Shown here: piece after piece, positions 55,661 to 64,000 of the stretch
Layout: the number at the start of each line of letters is the position of its first letter
Numbering within the stretch: position 1 is the first letter of the stretch
NCBI GenBank assembly: GCA_947492375.1
Contig: CANLMI010000002.1
Location: 621,529-685,528, forward strand
Direction of reading: 5' to 3'
From: an uncultured Kordiimonas sp.
GTDB lineage: Bacteria; Pseudomonadota; Alphaproteobacteria; Sphingomonadales; Kordiimonadaceae
Length of the DNA stretch: 64,000 nucleotides
The notes under the pieces: generated by a model
What the model was told of the DNA's origin: nothing
The model's database searches: none
Seen by the model: only the letters and a program-made list of their open reading frames with translations
Translations under genes and position numbers: made by a program

Positions 55661-56548
55661 TCAAAGCGCCTCTGCGCCAGAAATAATTTCAATCAATTCT
55701 TTAGTGATGTTCGCCTGACGCGTACGGTTATATGTAATCGATAGACTATCAATCATATCACCTGCGTTCCGTGTCGCGTTATCCATCGCCGTCATCCGGG
55801 AACCCTGCTCAGAGGCAGCATTTTCAAGAAGGCCGCGATATAACTGCACCGCAACATTACGCGGCAATAAATCATCCAAAATTGCTTCTTCAGACGGTTC
55901 ATATTCATATGAAGCATCTGACGTGTCAGCGTCATCATCATTCGCTGCTTCCGGAATTGGCGCAGGAATAAGTTGTTGCTTGGTATTGATCTGCACCAGT
56001 GCTGATTGGAACTTCGCATAAAAAAGCGTCGCTACATCAAATTCACCGCGCTCAAACATTGCCAGAATCTGTTGTGAAATCGGTTGTGCATCTGAAAAAC
56101 CAAGGCGTTTAACCGCCGACATATCTTTGATATCAAAAATCAGATCACCGTAATCACGGCGAAGCTGAGCAACGCCTTTCTTACCAATGCATAAGATTTT
56201 GACAGTTTTTCCAGCAGCGATTAATTCAGCGATATGCGTGCGGGCAAGCTTCACAATATTTGTATTGAAGCCACCGCACAAACCACGTTCTGACGTTGCA
56301 ACAACCACAAGTTCAACTTCATGCTTGCCAGTGCCAGCAAGCAATGGTGATGCACCAGGCTGGTCCTTTACCGCAGCACCAAGGCTTGAAAGCACTTTTT
56401 CCATACGCTCAGCATACGGGCGGGCGCTTTCAGCAGCTTCCTGTGCTCTTCTCAGTTTCGACGCAGCAACCATTTTCATGGCTTTTGTAATCTTCTGCGT
56501 CGACTTTACTGAGTCGATCCGGACTTTTAGGTCTTTAAGGCTTGGCAT
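55661..56548 (-). CDS. atpG: ATP synthase F1 subunit gamma
   Basis: This central rotor shaft has 295 residues. The N-terminal helix ([27 protein letters not shown] region) and the C-terminal helix ([20 protein letters not shown]) form the coiled coil that turns inside the alpha-beta hexamer; the globular Rossmann-like part lies between. The region about 205-220 is a short acidic insert ([18 protein letters not shown]), a place where alphaproteobacterial gamma subunits vary. Confidence 0.97.
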   Translation of the reverse strand: MPSLKDLKVRIDSVKSTQKITKAMKMVAASKLRRAQEAAESARPYAERMEKVLSSLGAAVKDQPGASPLLAGTGKHEVELVVVATSERGLCGGFNTNIVKLARTHIAELIAAGKTVKILCIGKKGVAQLRRDYGDLIFDIKDMSAVKRLGFSDAQPISQQILAMFERGEFDVATLFYAKFQSALVQINTKQQLIPAPIPEAANDDDADTSDASYEYEPSEEAILDDLLPRNVAVQLYRGLLENAASEQGSRMTAMDNATRNAGDMIDSLSITYNRTRQANITKELIEIISGAEAL

Positions 56549-56573
56549 GTCCTAGCCTCTCCCTTCAAGTTAC

Positions 56574-58106
56574 TTAACCGAAAGACTTCGCGAAGCCATC
56601 CATGAAAGATTTTAATTTAGCAATCGTATCATCAGATAGTTTCTTTTCAGTCCTGATTGTCTCTAGAACGTCTGCATGCTTGGAGCGAACTTCAGCAAGC
56701 AATTGCTCTTCAAAGCGTGTTACAGCAGTTGTATCGATATTATCGAGGTAACCGTTCACACCCGCGAAGATAGAAACAACCTGCTCTTCAACTGGAAGTG
56801 GGCTGAACTGACCTTGCTTAAGAAGCTCAGTTAGACGAGCACCACGGTTAAGAAGCTGCTGTGTTGACGCATCAAGGTCTGAACCGAACTGTGCGAATGC
56901 TTCCATCTCACGGTACTGGGCAAGCTCAAGCTTAATCGAACCCGCGACCTGTTTCATAGCTTTAATTTGCGCCGCAGAACCCACACGGGAAACTGACAGG
57001 CCAACGTTAATCGCCGGGCGAATACCTTTATAGAAAAGCTCAGTTTCGAGGAAGATCTGACCATCTGTAATCGAAATCACGTTTGTAGGGATATACGCTG
57101 ATACGTCACCCGCTTGTGTTTCAATAACAGGAAGTGCTGTAAGTGATCCACCACCACGCTCATCAGACATTTTCGCAGCACGCTCAAGAAGACGACTGTG
57201 AAGATAGAATACGTCACCAGGATACGCCTCACGTCCAGGCGGGCGACGAAGAAGAAGTGACATCTGACGGTAAGCAACCGCTTGTTTTGTTAAGTCATCA
57301 TGTACGATTACAGCGTGCATGCCATTATCGCGGAAGAATTCGCCCATTGCTGTACCAGTGTATGGTGCAAGGAACTGCATCGGCGCAGGCTCAGAAGCCG
57401 TAGCCGCGATCACGATTGAATATTCAAGCGCGCCGTTTTCTTCCAATGATTTTACGATCTGTGCAACTGTTGAACGCTTTTGGCCAACCGCAACATAGAT
57501 ACAGAATAATTTCTCTTTATCATCAGAAGCGGTGTTATTAACGCTTTTCTGGTTGATAAAGGTGTCAATCGCTACAGCAGTTTTACCTGTCTGACGGTCG
57601 CCAATCACAAGTTCCCGCTGACCACGGCCAACCGGTACAAGTGCGTCAATCGCCTTAAGGCCTGACTGCATTGGCTCAGATACAGATTGACGTGGAATAA
57701 TGCCCGGCGCTTTCACTTCTACACGTGCACGCGTCACGTCTGCAAGTGGGCCTTTACCGTCGATTGGGTTACCAAGACCATCAACAACACGGCCAAGCAA
57801 ACCTTTACCAACTGGCACATCCACGATATCGCCTGTACGTTTTACCGTGTCACCTTCCTTGATACCCCGGTCATCACCGAAGATCACGATACCAACGTTA
57901 TCGCTTTCAAGGTTAAGGGCCATACCTTTAACACCACCAGGAAATTCAACCATTTCACCAGCTTGCACTTGGTCAAGACCATAAACACGCGCAATACCGT
58001 CACCTACAGAGAGAACGGTACCAACTTCTGAAATCTCAGCATCGTTGCCAAAATTTGCAATTTGATCCTTAAGGACCTTGGAAATTTCCGCCGCACGGAT
58101 ATCCAT
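56574..58106 (-). CDS. atpA: ATP synthase F1 subunit alpha
   Basis: This regulatory nucleotide-binding subunit has 510 residues. It starts [20 protein letters not shown] and has P-loop [11 protein letters not shown] and the signature [15 protein letters not shown] start it at the ATG at 58106; the GTG one codon earlier belongs to the end of atpH. The start overlaps the atpH stop by one base, indicating coupled translation. Confidence 0.98.
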   Translation of the reverse strand: MDIRAAEISKVLKDQIANFGNDAEISEVGTVLSVGDGIARVYGLDQVQAGEMVEFPGGVKGMALNLESDNVGIVIFGDDRGIKEGDTVKRTGDIVDVPVGKGLLGRVVDGLGNPIDGKGPLADVTRARVEVKAPGIIPRQSVSEPMQSGLKAIDALVPVGRGQRELVIGDRQTGKTAVAIDTFINQKSVNNTASDDKEKLFCIYVAVGQKRSTVAQIVKSLEENGALEYSIVIAATASEPAPMQFLAPYTGTAMGEFFRDNGMHAVIVHDDLTKQAVAYRQMSLLLRRPPGREAYPGDVFYLHSRLLERAAKMSDERGGGSLTALPVIETQAGDVSAYIPTNVISITDGQIFLETELFYKGIRPAINVGLSVSRVGSAAQIKAMKQVAGSIKLELAQYREMEAFAQFGSDLDASTQQLLNRGARLTELLKQGQFSPLPVEEQVVSIFAGVNGYLDNIDTTAVTRFEEQLLAEVRSKHADVLETIRTEKKLSDDTIAKLKSFMDGFAKSFG

Positions 58107-58666
58107 CACTGAACCCCTTTCATAGCGATTGCGAGGTTATCGAGTTTCGTTTTAAGAGAACTATCAAGCATCTGGGATCCTACCTTGACCTTAAGGCCGC
58201 CAAGCAATGCTTCATCAACATTTGCTTCAATGGCAACATCCCGCCCGATAGCTGATTTGAGTTTTTTCTTCAGGTCAGCCAGCTGAGTTTTCGTCAACTC
58301 CTGAGCACTTGTTACTTCTGCACTTACTTCACCGCGGTGATTAGCAAGTAACTTCTCGAAAGAAGCAATAACAGGCAACAATTGATCAAGGCGGCGATTT
58401 GCAGCTAGTGTACCAAGAAATTTTTGTGTCAGATCATTAAAAGAGCCGGTTTCTGCAACCTTCGTGATGCCCTTTTGCTGGTCCTGACGAGAATAAAGAG
58501 GAGAGACAACAAGGTCACGCAAGTCTGCGCTTTCATCAATCATTGCCTTCAATGTAACAAGATCAGTTTCGATCGCTTTCAACGCTTTTGCTGCATCTGC
58601 AAGCTCAAAAAGCGCAACCGCATAACGGCCAGAAATTCCAGAAACTATCGCTTTGTGCGAGGTCAC
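58106..58666 (-). CDS. atpH: ATP synthase F1 subunit delta
   Basis: This 186-residue peripheral-stalk subunit (OSCP type) connects F1 to the stator. It has the N-terminal helical bundle ([22 protein letters not shown]), a conserved [10 protein letters not shown] and the C-terminal [19 protein letters not shown]. The start is a GTG at 58666 with GGGGA upstream. It is the first gene of the operon; 279 bases separate it from priA, which reads in the same direction. Confidence 0.95.
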   Translation of the reverse strand: MTSHKAIVSGISGRYAVALFELADAAKALKAIETDLVTLKAMIDESADLRDLVVSPLYSRQDQQKGITKVAETGSFNDLTQKFLGTLAANRRLDQLLPVIASFEKLLANHRGEVSAEVTSAQELTKTQLADLKKKLKSAIGRDVAIEANVDEALLGGLKVKVGSQMLDSSLKTKLDNLAIAMKGVQ

Positions 58667-58799
58667 GTCAGACGGTCCCCTGATTTAGGTATGAACCTGT
58701 TGAACCCTTGCAAAATAACTTAACGTCACTTTGCGCTCATTTTTGATCATATTTTGATACAGCATAAACATACGTATCGCGGCCACGACCAGCCGAAAT

Positions 58800-58819
58800 T
58801 TGTGCTCCCTCTAGCACAA
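58800..58819. other. Small stem-loop between priA and atpH
   Basis: TTGTGCT and AGCACAA make a perfect 7-bp stem around a 6-base loop, about 130 bases after the priA stop and about 130 before atpH. No clear T-run follows on the minus strand. It might be a weak terminator for priA or a leader structure for the atp transcript. Confidence 0.4.
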
Positions 58820-58945
58820 GGTTTTGACCTGCGCAACCCGCCATGTCGATATATCTAAAATCTTCTTAAAGATGCGGCATTTTACCCCTAAAAAGAGCCT
58901 GAAACGGCTGACATTGATTACCAAGTTAATATGTGATGCCGATAA

Positions 58946-61177
58946 TTACAGAAAACTATACGGATCAACATCTATCTTGATTCTCACCCCCCTAACCTTC
59001 TGTGTTCTCTCAACCCAGTTAAAAACCATGCTTTGTACTTTGGTGGTTTTACTCGCATGAAGAAGCAGTCGGTATCGATATTGCCCACGAATTTTTGTAA
59101 GCGGCGCAGGCGCCGGGCCAAGCACATTCAAGACATCACCTCTCGGCGCACTTACCGCCAACCTGCGTCCCATTTCAGCAACAGCCTTTATATCTGGCCC
59201 GGAAAGAATAAGAGCAACCAAACGACCAAAGGGTGGCATCTGAAATCGCTCACGCATCTCGCGCTCCATCGCCATAAGGCTTTCACCATCTGCTTTGGTA
59301 AGCGCATCAACAACCGGATGCTCAGGCTCGTAGGTTTGCAAATATACAGTTCCCGGTTTTTCTGCACGGCCAGCACGGCCAGCAACTTGCATCAATTGCT
59401 GGTATGTGCGCTCCGCCGCCCGCAAATCACCACCACGCAAGCCAAGGTCTGCATCCACAACACCAACAAGCGTCAGATTCGGAAAATGATACCCTTTGGT
59501 TAATATCTGGGTGCCAATCACGATATCCAACAGCCCTTTTTCTATTTGCCCGACCATATAGGCCGTTGCCTTAGGGCTGGTCATGGTATCGCTGGTCATG
59601 ACGGTTGTGCGTGCTTCAGGAAATTCGCTCGACACTTCCTCAAATAAACGTTCTACACCAGGCCCACACGGTGCCAATGTATCTTCGTTATCGCATTCGG
59701 GGCATTTTGCTGGCATCGGTTCAGTATAGCCACAGTGATGACATTGAAGTTCTCGGCGAAACCGATGTTCCACAAGCCAGCTTGCGCATTCATCACAACC
59801 GAATCGGTGCCCGCAGGTCCTGCATAAAGTAAGCGGCGCATATCCGCGTCGGTTCAGGAACAGCATTATTTGCTCACCCGATTTAATACGGGCCTTTATC
59901 TCTTTCACGAGTGCCGGAGATAACCATTTCCCGGATTCTGGTGGTTCAACCCGCATATCAAGTGCCCGAATGGATGGCATGACAGCAGCACCAAAACGTT
60001 CTCTTAACTTTAGTGTTTCAAATCGACCACTATCCGCATTCACCAACGTTTCCAAAGACGGCGTTGCACTTGCCAGCACTACAGGGCAATTTGCAAATTT
60101 TGCCCGCACGATTGCCATATCCCGCGCGTGATACATCACGCCCTCTTCCTGCTTGAACGACTGATCGTGCTCTTCGTCAACCGCAATAAAAGTCAGATTA
60201 CTGTATGGCAGAAATAACGCTGAACGCGCACCTACAACAACGCGAGCTTCGCCGCTTGCAATGCCGTGCCATGCTTTTTTCCTAGCGCCCTGACCAATAT
60301 CAGAATGCCATACAACGGGGTGGACGCCGAATCGTTCCTTAAAACGCCCTAACCACTGTGAAGTTAGCGCAATTTCGGGCACCAAAACCAAAGCCTGCGC
60401 CCCTTCTCCTTGAAGTGCCTCAGCAATTGCTTCGAAATATACTTCAGTTTTACCCGCGCCGGTTACACCGTCCAACAGAAATGGTTTAAACTGGCTAGAA
60501 GCCACCGCCTTGCGGATTGCCGTGGCTGCAATTGCTTGCTCATCAGATAAACTAGGCCCCCTTAGGGTTAAATCAGGCTTTTCAAAAACACCTTTGGTTT
60601 CAATCTCCCGGCTTTTAAGAACACCTATTTTCTCAAGGCCCTTTATGACACTATCGCTAACACCAAGATCATTTTTAATCTCGGCAGCGCTTCGAAGTTT
60701 TTGATCTTGCAATAAATCAATCACACTTTGCCGTGCAGGCGTCAAGCGGGCCACCTCAGAGCCGTTATCACTTAATGCATATATTTTCTTCTTTTGACCC
60801 TCTTCAAAAAGGCCCGGTACCGACGCACACATTTTATAAACAGCACCCAACGGGGAAAGTGTATAAGTTGCAACCCAATCGATGAATTTAAGTAACTCGT
60901 CCGCTAAGGGCTGAGCCTGAATGATACGGTTAATCGGTTTAATTTTATCGATTCCAATATCAGGATTAACGCCTTGCGTTTCCCATATAAGACCTACAAG
61001 TTTTCGCTTTCCAAGCGGAACCTCAACCAACGTGCCTATAGAGAAATCATTCTGATTATATCTCTCATCACTGACGGGTTTATACGTCAACAACCCACCA
61101 TTTAAGGGCACTGGCAACAAAACAGTTACCAGCTGTACAGCATCTACTTTCAAATCATCATGATCGATAAAGGGCAC
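58946..61177 (-). CDS. priA: Primosomal replication helicase PriA
   Basis: This 743-residue superfamily-2 helicase restarts stalled replication forks. It has an N-terminal 3' DNA-binding domain (about 15-110), Walker A GVTGAGKTEVYFE, the DEEHDQSFKQ box, a zinc module with eight Cys (CRTCGHRFGCDEC, CHHCGY, CPEC) near 455-500, and GTQILTKGYHFPNLTLVGV with the QVAGRAGRA motif VI. The GTG at 61177 is the likely start; no ATG is near. It lies upstream of atpH on the same strand, a typical alphaproteobacterial arrangement. Confidence 0.96.
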   Translation of the reverse strand: MPFIDHDDLKVDAVQLVTVLLPVPLNGGLLTYKPVSDERYNQNDFSIGTLVEVPLGKRKLVGLIWETQGVNPDIGIDKIKPINRIIQAQPLADELLKFIDWVATYTLSPLGAVYKMCASVPGLFEEGQKKKIYALSDNGSEVARLTPARQSVIDLLQDQKLRSAAEIKNDLGVSDSVIKGLEKIGVLKSREIETKGVFEKPDLTLRGPSLSDEQAIAATAIRKAVASSQFKPFLLDGVTGAGKTEVYFEAIAEALQGEGAQALVLVPEIALTSQWLGRFKERFGVHPVVWHSDIGQGARKKAWHGIASGEARVVVGARSALFLPYSNLTFIAVDEEHDQSFKQEEGVMYHARDMAIVRAKFANCPVVLASATPSLETLVNADSGRFETLKLRERFGAAVMPSIRALDMRVEPPESGKWLSPALVKEIKARIKSGEQIMLFLNRRGYAPLTLCRTCGHRFGCDECASWLVEHRFRRELQCHHCGYTEPMPAKCPECDNEDTLAPCGPGVERLFEEVSSEFPEARTTVMTSDTMTSPKATAYMVGQIEKGLLDIVIGTQILTKGYHFPNLTLVGVVDADLGLRGGDLRAAERTYQQLMQVAGRAGRAEKPGTVYLQTYEPEHPVVDALTKADGESLMAMEREMRERFQMPPFGRLVALILSGPDIKAVAEMGRRLAVSAPRGDVLNVLGPAPAPLTKIRGQYRYRLLLHASKTTKVQSMVFNWVERTQKVRGVRIKIDVDPYSFL

Positions 61178-61252
61178 AGCAATAAGCTCTTAACAAACTA
61201 TCATCAACAGCCTGTCTATCAGCGTTTCAAAAAAGATGCACCTGCAAATACA

Positions 61253-61289
61253 CAAAAGAAAAGGCCGCACTCTATTCAAAAGTACGGCC
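61253..61289 (-). terminator. Terminator of the PEP-CTERM gene
   Basis: Reading the minus strand, GGCCGTACT pairs with AGTGCGGCC (one G-U pair) around a 9-base loop, followed by TTTTCTTTT. It starts 28 bases after the stop codon. Confidence 0.85.
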
Positions 61290-61317
61290 CGCTATGGAGG
61301 AATAAATCGCTCTCACT

Positions 61318-61986
61318 TTACGAAGTGATGGCATATACTCTGCGGCGTTTTATCATCATTCCAACACCTGCAAAGCCTAAAAGCATCATAAGCCATGTAG
61401 CAGGTTCAGGAACAGGCGGCGTGGCAGCTGTAACAACACGAAACGGATCACTGCCTTCTCTGAAACCTATTTCAAAGGTTGCTGTACCAAAATTTTCAAA
61501 ATAAATCGCAGAAAGCGTATTAAAGCCAGCATTCAAAAAGGTAGTACCAAATGTGCTTATTTCTGAATTCAATGTGAGTACGTCAACAATCTGATTACCA
61601 TTAATTGATAGACGCGCACCATCATCATGACGCACCCTAAAAGTATATTCACCTTCTTCTTCAACAAAGAATGTACCATCAACAGTAAGAGCGAATGTAT
61701 CATCAAGTCCCCCAGGGAACAGGTCAAAGCCCCGGATCAACCCTTGCCTAACAGAACCATCAGGTTCAATGGTATTGTCACCAAAATCCAACGCAGCAAC
61801 TTGAGCCGTAAGAAAAGGGGTGCCATTCAATGCACTCTCAAGAATTGTATTATCTAGAGAAAATCGTTCTGTATTATCAAAATCAAAAACATTCACTGTA
61901 AAAGTATTCGATGCTTGAGTAGCTGGTGCCAACATTGCAAAAAATGCAATACTCAACACGAACATGCTTTTAATTGTACTTCTCAT
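61318..61986 (-). CDS. PEP-CTERM exported protein with a PA14-like domain
   Basis: This 222-residue secreted protein has a signal peptide (SMFVLSIAFFAMLAPATQAS), a beta-rich domain with EGEYTFRVRHDDGARLSING (PA14-like sugar- or ligand-binding pattern, about 90-165) and a C-terminal sorting signal: PVPEPATW, a hydrophobic helix and a final MIKRRR. PEP-CTERM proteins are processed by an exosortase, and the conserved Trp version is common in marine alphaproteobacteria. No exosortase gene lies in the window. I chose the ATG at 61986 (GGAA upstream). It is transcribed alone and ends at its own terminator. Confidence 0.88.
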   Translation of the reverse strand: MRSTIKSMFVLSIAFFAMLAPATQASNTFTVNVFDFDNTERFSLDNTILESALNGTPFLTAQVAALDFGDNTIEPDGSVRQGLIRGFDLFPGGLDDTFALTVDGTFFVEEEGEYTFRVRHDDGARLSINGNQIVDVLTLNSEISTFGTTFLNAGFNTLSAIYFENFGTATFEIGFREGSDPFRVVTAATPPVPEPATWLMMLLGFAGVGMMIKRRRVYAITS

Positions 61987-62328
61987 AATAGTTTCCATAT
62001 CCACAAACACTGAACTAATATAGGTGCCTGTTTAACAAAATTCGATTAATCCAATATGAATATTTTAATTAAAAATTGAAGTAATGACAAATTTTCGGCG
62101 AATTTAAGCTCCGTGCGCACAAATCCATATATTAATTGCCATAAAACTGTTTCAAATCGAGCCATTAATTGAGAGAAGTCTCAAAACGGGACAAAACAGC
62201 TAGTAGGATATGATGTATAAAGCTTGATATTTTCACGATTCTTGATTAGGCAGACCCAAGTAAAAAGGCCGCTCAACAGGTCAGCAACCACTCTAAACAC
62301 GCTGCAAAGCATAATAAGGAACTCAACA
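61987..62328. other. 342-base gap between the PEP-CTERM and fsa genes
   Basis: The flanking genes are divergent, so both promoters should be here. The DNA is A+T rich. I see no gene, hairpin or repeat worth naming. The fsa frame is open back to 62224, but the better start is 62329. Confidence 0.5.
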
Positions 62329-62982
62329 ATGAAATTTTTCCTTGATACTGCAAATATTGATGAAATTCGCGAGGCGAACGCAACTGGCCTACTGGATGGT
62401 GTTACAACAAATCCATCCCTAATTAAAAAGGCTGGCCGTGAATTTTTTGAAGTTATCGGCGAAATTGCAAAAGAAGTCGATGGCCCTGTTTCAGCGGAAA
62501 CGGTAGCCCACGATCACGAAACAATGCTTAAGGAAGGCCTTAAGTGCGCAAAAATTGCTGACAATATCGCCGTTAAAGTACCACTTACAATGGAGGGCTT
62601 AAAAACATGCAAGGCGCTTCGCGCTGAAGGTATCATGGTGAACGTGACTTTATGTTTCACTGCGAACCAAGCCCTTTTGGCCGCAAAAGCCGGCGCTTCT
62701 TTCATATCCCCGTTTGTTGGGCGTCATGACGATAATGGCTTCAACGGCATGGAACTTATCGAGGATATTCGCAACATCTATGACAACTACGGTTTCGATA
62801 CTGAAATTCTGGTCGCTTCTGTTCGTCATCCTGCCCATATTTTAGAGAGCGCGCGTATTGGTGCTGATGTTGCCACTTTCCCAATCGATGTGCTAAAAAA
62901 ACTATTCAAACACCCGCTCACCGATAATGGCCTCGCGGCCTTTGACAAAGATTGGGCAGCAACAGGGTTTTCTATTCTCTAA
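62329..62982 (+). CDS. fsa: Fructose-6-phosphate aldolase / short transaldolase
   Basis: This 217-residue enzyme belongs to the short transaldolase family (FSA/TalC). It has the N-terminal [16 protein letters not shown], the catalytic Schiff-base lysine in NIAVKVPLT (Lys83) and a SPFVGRHDD motif. Members act as fructose-6-phosphate aldolases or as transaldolases in the pentose phosphate pathway, and the two cannot be separated here. The start at 62329 has AAGGAA upstream. Its position near priA and atpHAGDC is the common alphaproteobacterial one. Confidence 0.93.
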   Translation: MKFFLDTANIDEIREANATGLLDGVTTNPSLIKKAGREFFEVIGEIAKEVDGPVSAETVAHDHETMLKEGLKCAKIADNIAVKVPLTMEGLKTCKALRAEGIMVNVTLCFTANQALLAAKAGASFISPFVGRHDDNGFNGMELIEDIRNIYDNYGFDTEILVASVRHPAHILESARIGADVATFPIDVLKKLFKHPLTDNGLAAFDKDWAATGFSIL

Positions 62983-62994
62983 AGGCAAATTCTT

Positions 62995-63672
62995 GTGTCG
63001 ATAGCTGATAAGCAAGAAACAAACGCGCTCAATACGCTGCGCGGTCAACACCCTTGGCCAGATGTGTCAGGGGTGCGCCCATGGGATTACACCCTTGGCG
63101 GGGGCGGGCGTGAACTTGTTGATGCTTTGATACAAAAACATAATCCAAAGGTCTTTCTGGAAATCGGATGTTTTCTCTGCTCATCATCCAAACGGTGGCT
63201 GAAACAATCCAGCACAATGACCGTACTCGGGGTTGACCCTTGGGATGATAGTCTCATTGAGCAGTGCAACCGATATGTAGGCCGGCCCAAATTAACACGC
63301 GAATACCCTGACCTTGAGGTTCAAAAGCAGTTCGCACGCGATATTAAAGAACAAAGCCCTTTTAGAACAGCACTCGCAAACATCGCTGAATACAAAAATC
63401 GCTTCATTCCAGTACGCGGCACATCACCGGATATGTTGTACAAAATCCACGATGCAGGTGTAGTACCTGATATTGTCTATATCGACGCTGATAAAAAAAT
63501 CGATGACCTGGAAATTGCCCACCAACTCTGGCCCAATGCCCTGATAACAGGCGATGACTGGCATTGGTCACGTACCAAAGGCTATCCCATGCGTCAGGTT
63601 GTTTATGCCTTTGCTGAAAAATACGGTTTCGAAGTAGAAGCATCATGGGCAACATGGATTTTAAAACGCTAA
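62995..63672 (+). CDS. SAM-dependent methyltransferase-like protein
   Basis: This 225-residue protein has a class I Rossmann methyltransferase fold. The SAM-binding strand is VFLEIGCFLCSSS followed by an acidic VLGVDPWDD, and the motif DIVYIDADKKIDD lies near residue 162. It resembles the small CmcI/Methyltransf_24-type enzymes, which modify sugars or secondary metabolites. The start is a GTG, with AAAGG upstream. It lies 12 bases after fsa, so it is probably in the same transcript. The acceptor is unknown. Confidence 0.75.
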   Translation: MSIADKQETNALNTLRGQHPWPDVSGVRPWDYTLGGGGRELVDALIQKHNPKVFLEIGCFLCSSSKRWLKQSSTMTVLGVDPWDDSLIEQCNRYVGRPKLTREYPDLEVQKQFARDIKEQSPFRTALANIAEYKNRFIPVRGTSPDMLYKIHDAGVVPDIVYIDADKKIDDLEIAHQLWPNALITGDDWHWSRTKGYPMRQVVYAFAEKYGFEVEASWATWILKR

Positions 63673-63891
63673 ACCTGTATCCATATTCCAACCCTAACTA
63701 GACAATTTCGGAGCTTTCAGGTATAAGTCTTCTTATTAAATGGAGCTTTGATGTTTAACTTGCCCGAGATTCGGTAACTCCTGCCCCTGAGCTAAAATCA
63801 TAAAATTGTTCGGCTAGGCAGCACACACCCTAAACGCTCTCTTCCAATGAAGAGCGGCGATATTTACCTATTGTTCTCGGAGCAATCCAAA

Positions 63892-64000
63892 GTGAATATT
63901 TCCAAAATGGAACAACGCGCCTTGCATACTCTTGCGCAAGGCGGCGCAATATTGATCGAACGTGACAAAAAGCGAAAAATAATAAAAGCAAGCTGCGTAA
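63892..64000 (+). CDS. YjhX-like protein (partial, C-terminus off the right edge)
   Basis: Starting at the GTG at 63892, with GGAG nine bases upstream, the frame reads MNISKMEQRALHTLAQGG, then an AILIERD segment and a Lys-rich run before the window ends. This matches the N-terminus of the YjhX/UPF0386 family, which has been described as a putative toxin family and also as a short conserved protein of unknown role. Only 36 residues are visible. No antitoxin-like gene (such as YjhQ) is visible before it. Confidence 0.7.
   Translation, partial: MNISKMEQRALHTLAQGGAILIERDKKRKIIKASCV

Overview
The window looks like a chromosomal segment of a free-living alphaproteobacterium of moderate to low G+C (judged by eye, not computed). 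Several genes point that way: a GapR/DUF2312 nucleoid protein, a DUF2336 protein, DUF1244, COQ9 beside rpsU, a split-alpha transhydrogenase (pntAa-pntAb-pntB), an F1-only ATP synthase operon (atpHAGDC) beside priA and a short transaldolase, and the mdh-sucCDAB-lpd cluster beside zapE. A PEPxxW-type sorting signal and the low G+C would fit a marine lineage such as Kordiimonadales, but I hold that order-level guess weakly. I see no phage, insertion sequence, CRISPR array, rRNA or tRNA; nearly everything is ordinary chromosome with a few accessory loci.

Layout. 1-5.0 kb: an RND efflux pump (transporter, then adaptor running off the left edge) and two small unrecognised or weakly recognised proteins. 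5.1-8.0 kb: the proton-translocating transhydrogenase operon with a clear terminator. 8.2-14.6 kb: an orphan sigma-54 response regulator followed by murI, then gapR, DUF1244, an N-formylglutamate amidohydrolase-like gene, pyk, a HAD phosphatase and rpmJ. 15.0-18.9 kb: an M14 carboxypeptidase, then a DedA / ATP-grasp overlapping pair and a DoxX-like membrane protein.

18.9-32.7 kb is the most distinctive block. An operon on the minus strand encodes a HlyD-type adaptor, one MacB/LolD-like ATPase and three different full-length FtsX/MacB-type permeases. Divergent to it is a sigma-54-activating response regulator overlapping its histidine kinase. Between the two lies a sequence matching the -24/-12 sigma-54 promoter consensus, reading into the adaptor gene. 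Two 18-bp direct repeats lie 21 bp apart at enhancer distance upstream of it. This reads as a self-contained, signal-induced export or envelope-stress system whose activator sites are visible in the DNA.

32.8-41.7 kb: a ThDP enzyme paired with an ALDH7-type aldehyde dehydrogenase, an abortive-infection-family gene, rpsU, COQ9, xerC, a split Ada alkylation-repair pair and a lipoprotein amidase. 41.7-52.0 kb: the TCA-cycle operon (mdh, sucC, sucD, sucA, sucB, lpd in transcription order), with zapE upstream. 52.1-53.7 kb: a tyrosine phosphatase overlapping a PhyH dioxygenase. 53.7-61.2 kb: atpHAGDC and priA. 61.3-64 kb: a PA14-like PEP-CTERM protein, a fructose-6-phosphate aldolase/transaldolase, a methyltransferase and the start of a YjhX-like gene cut by the right edge.
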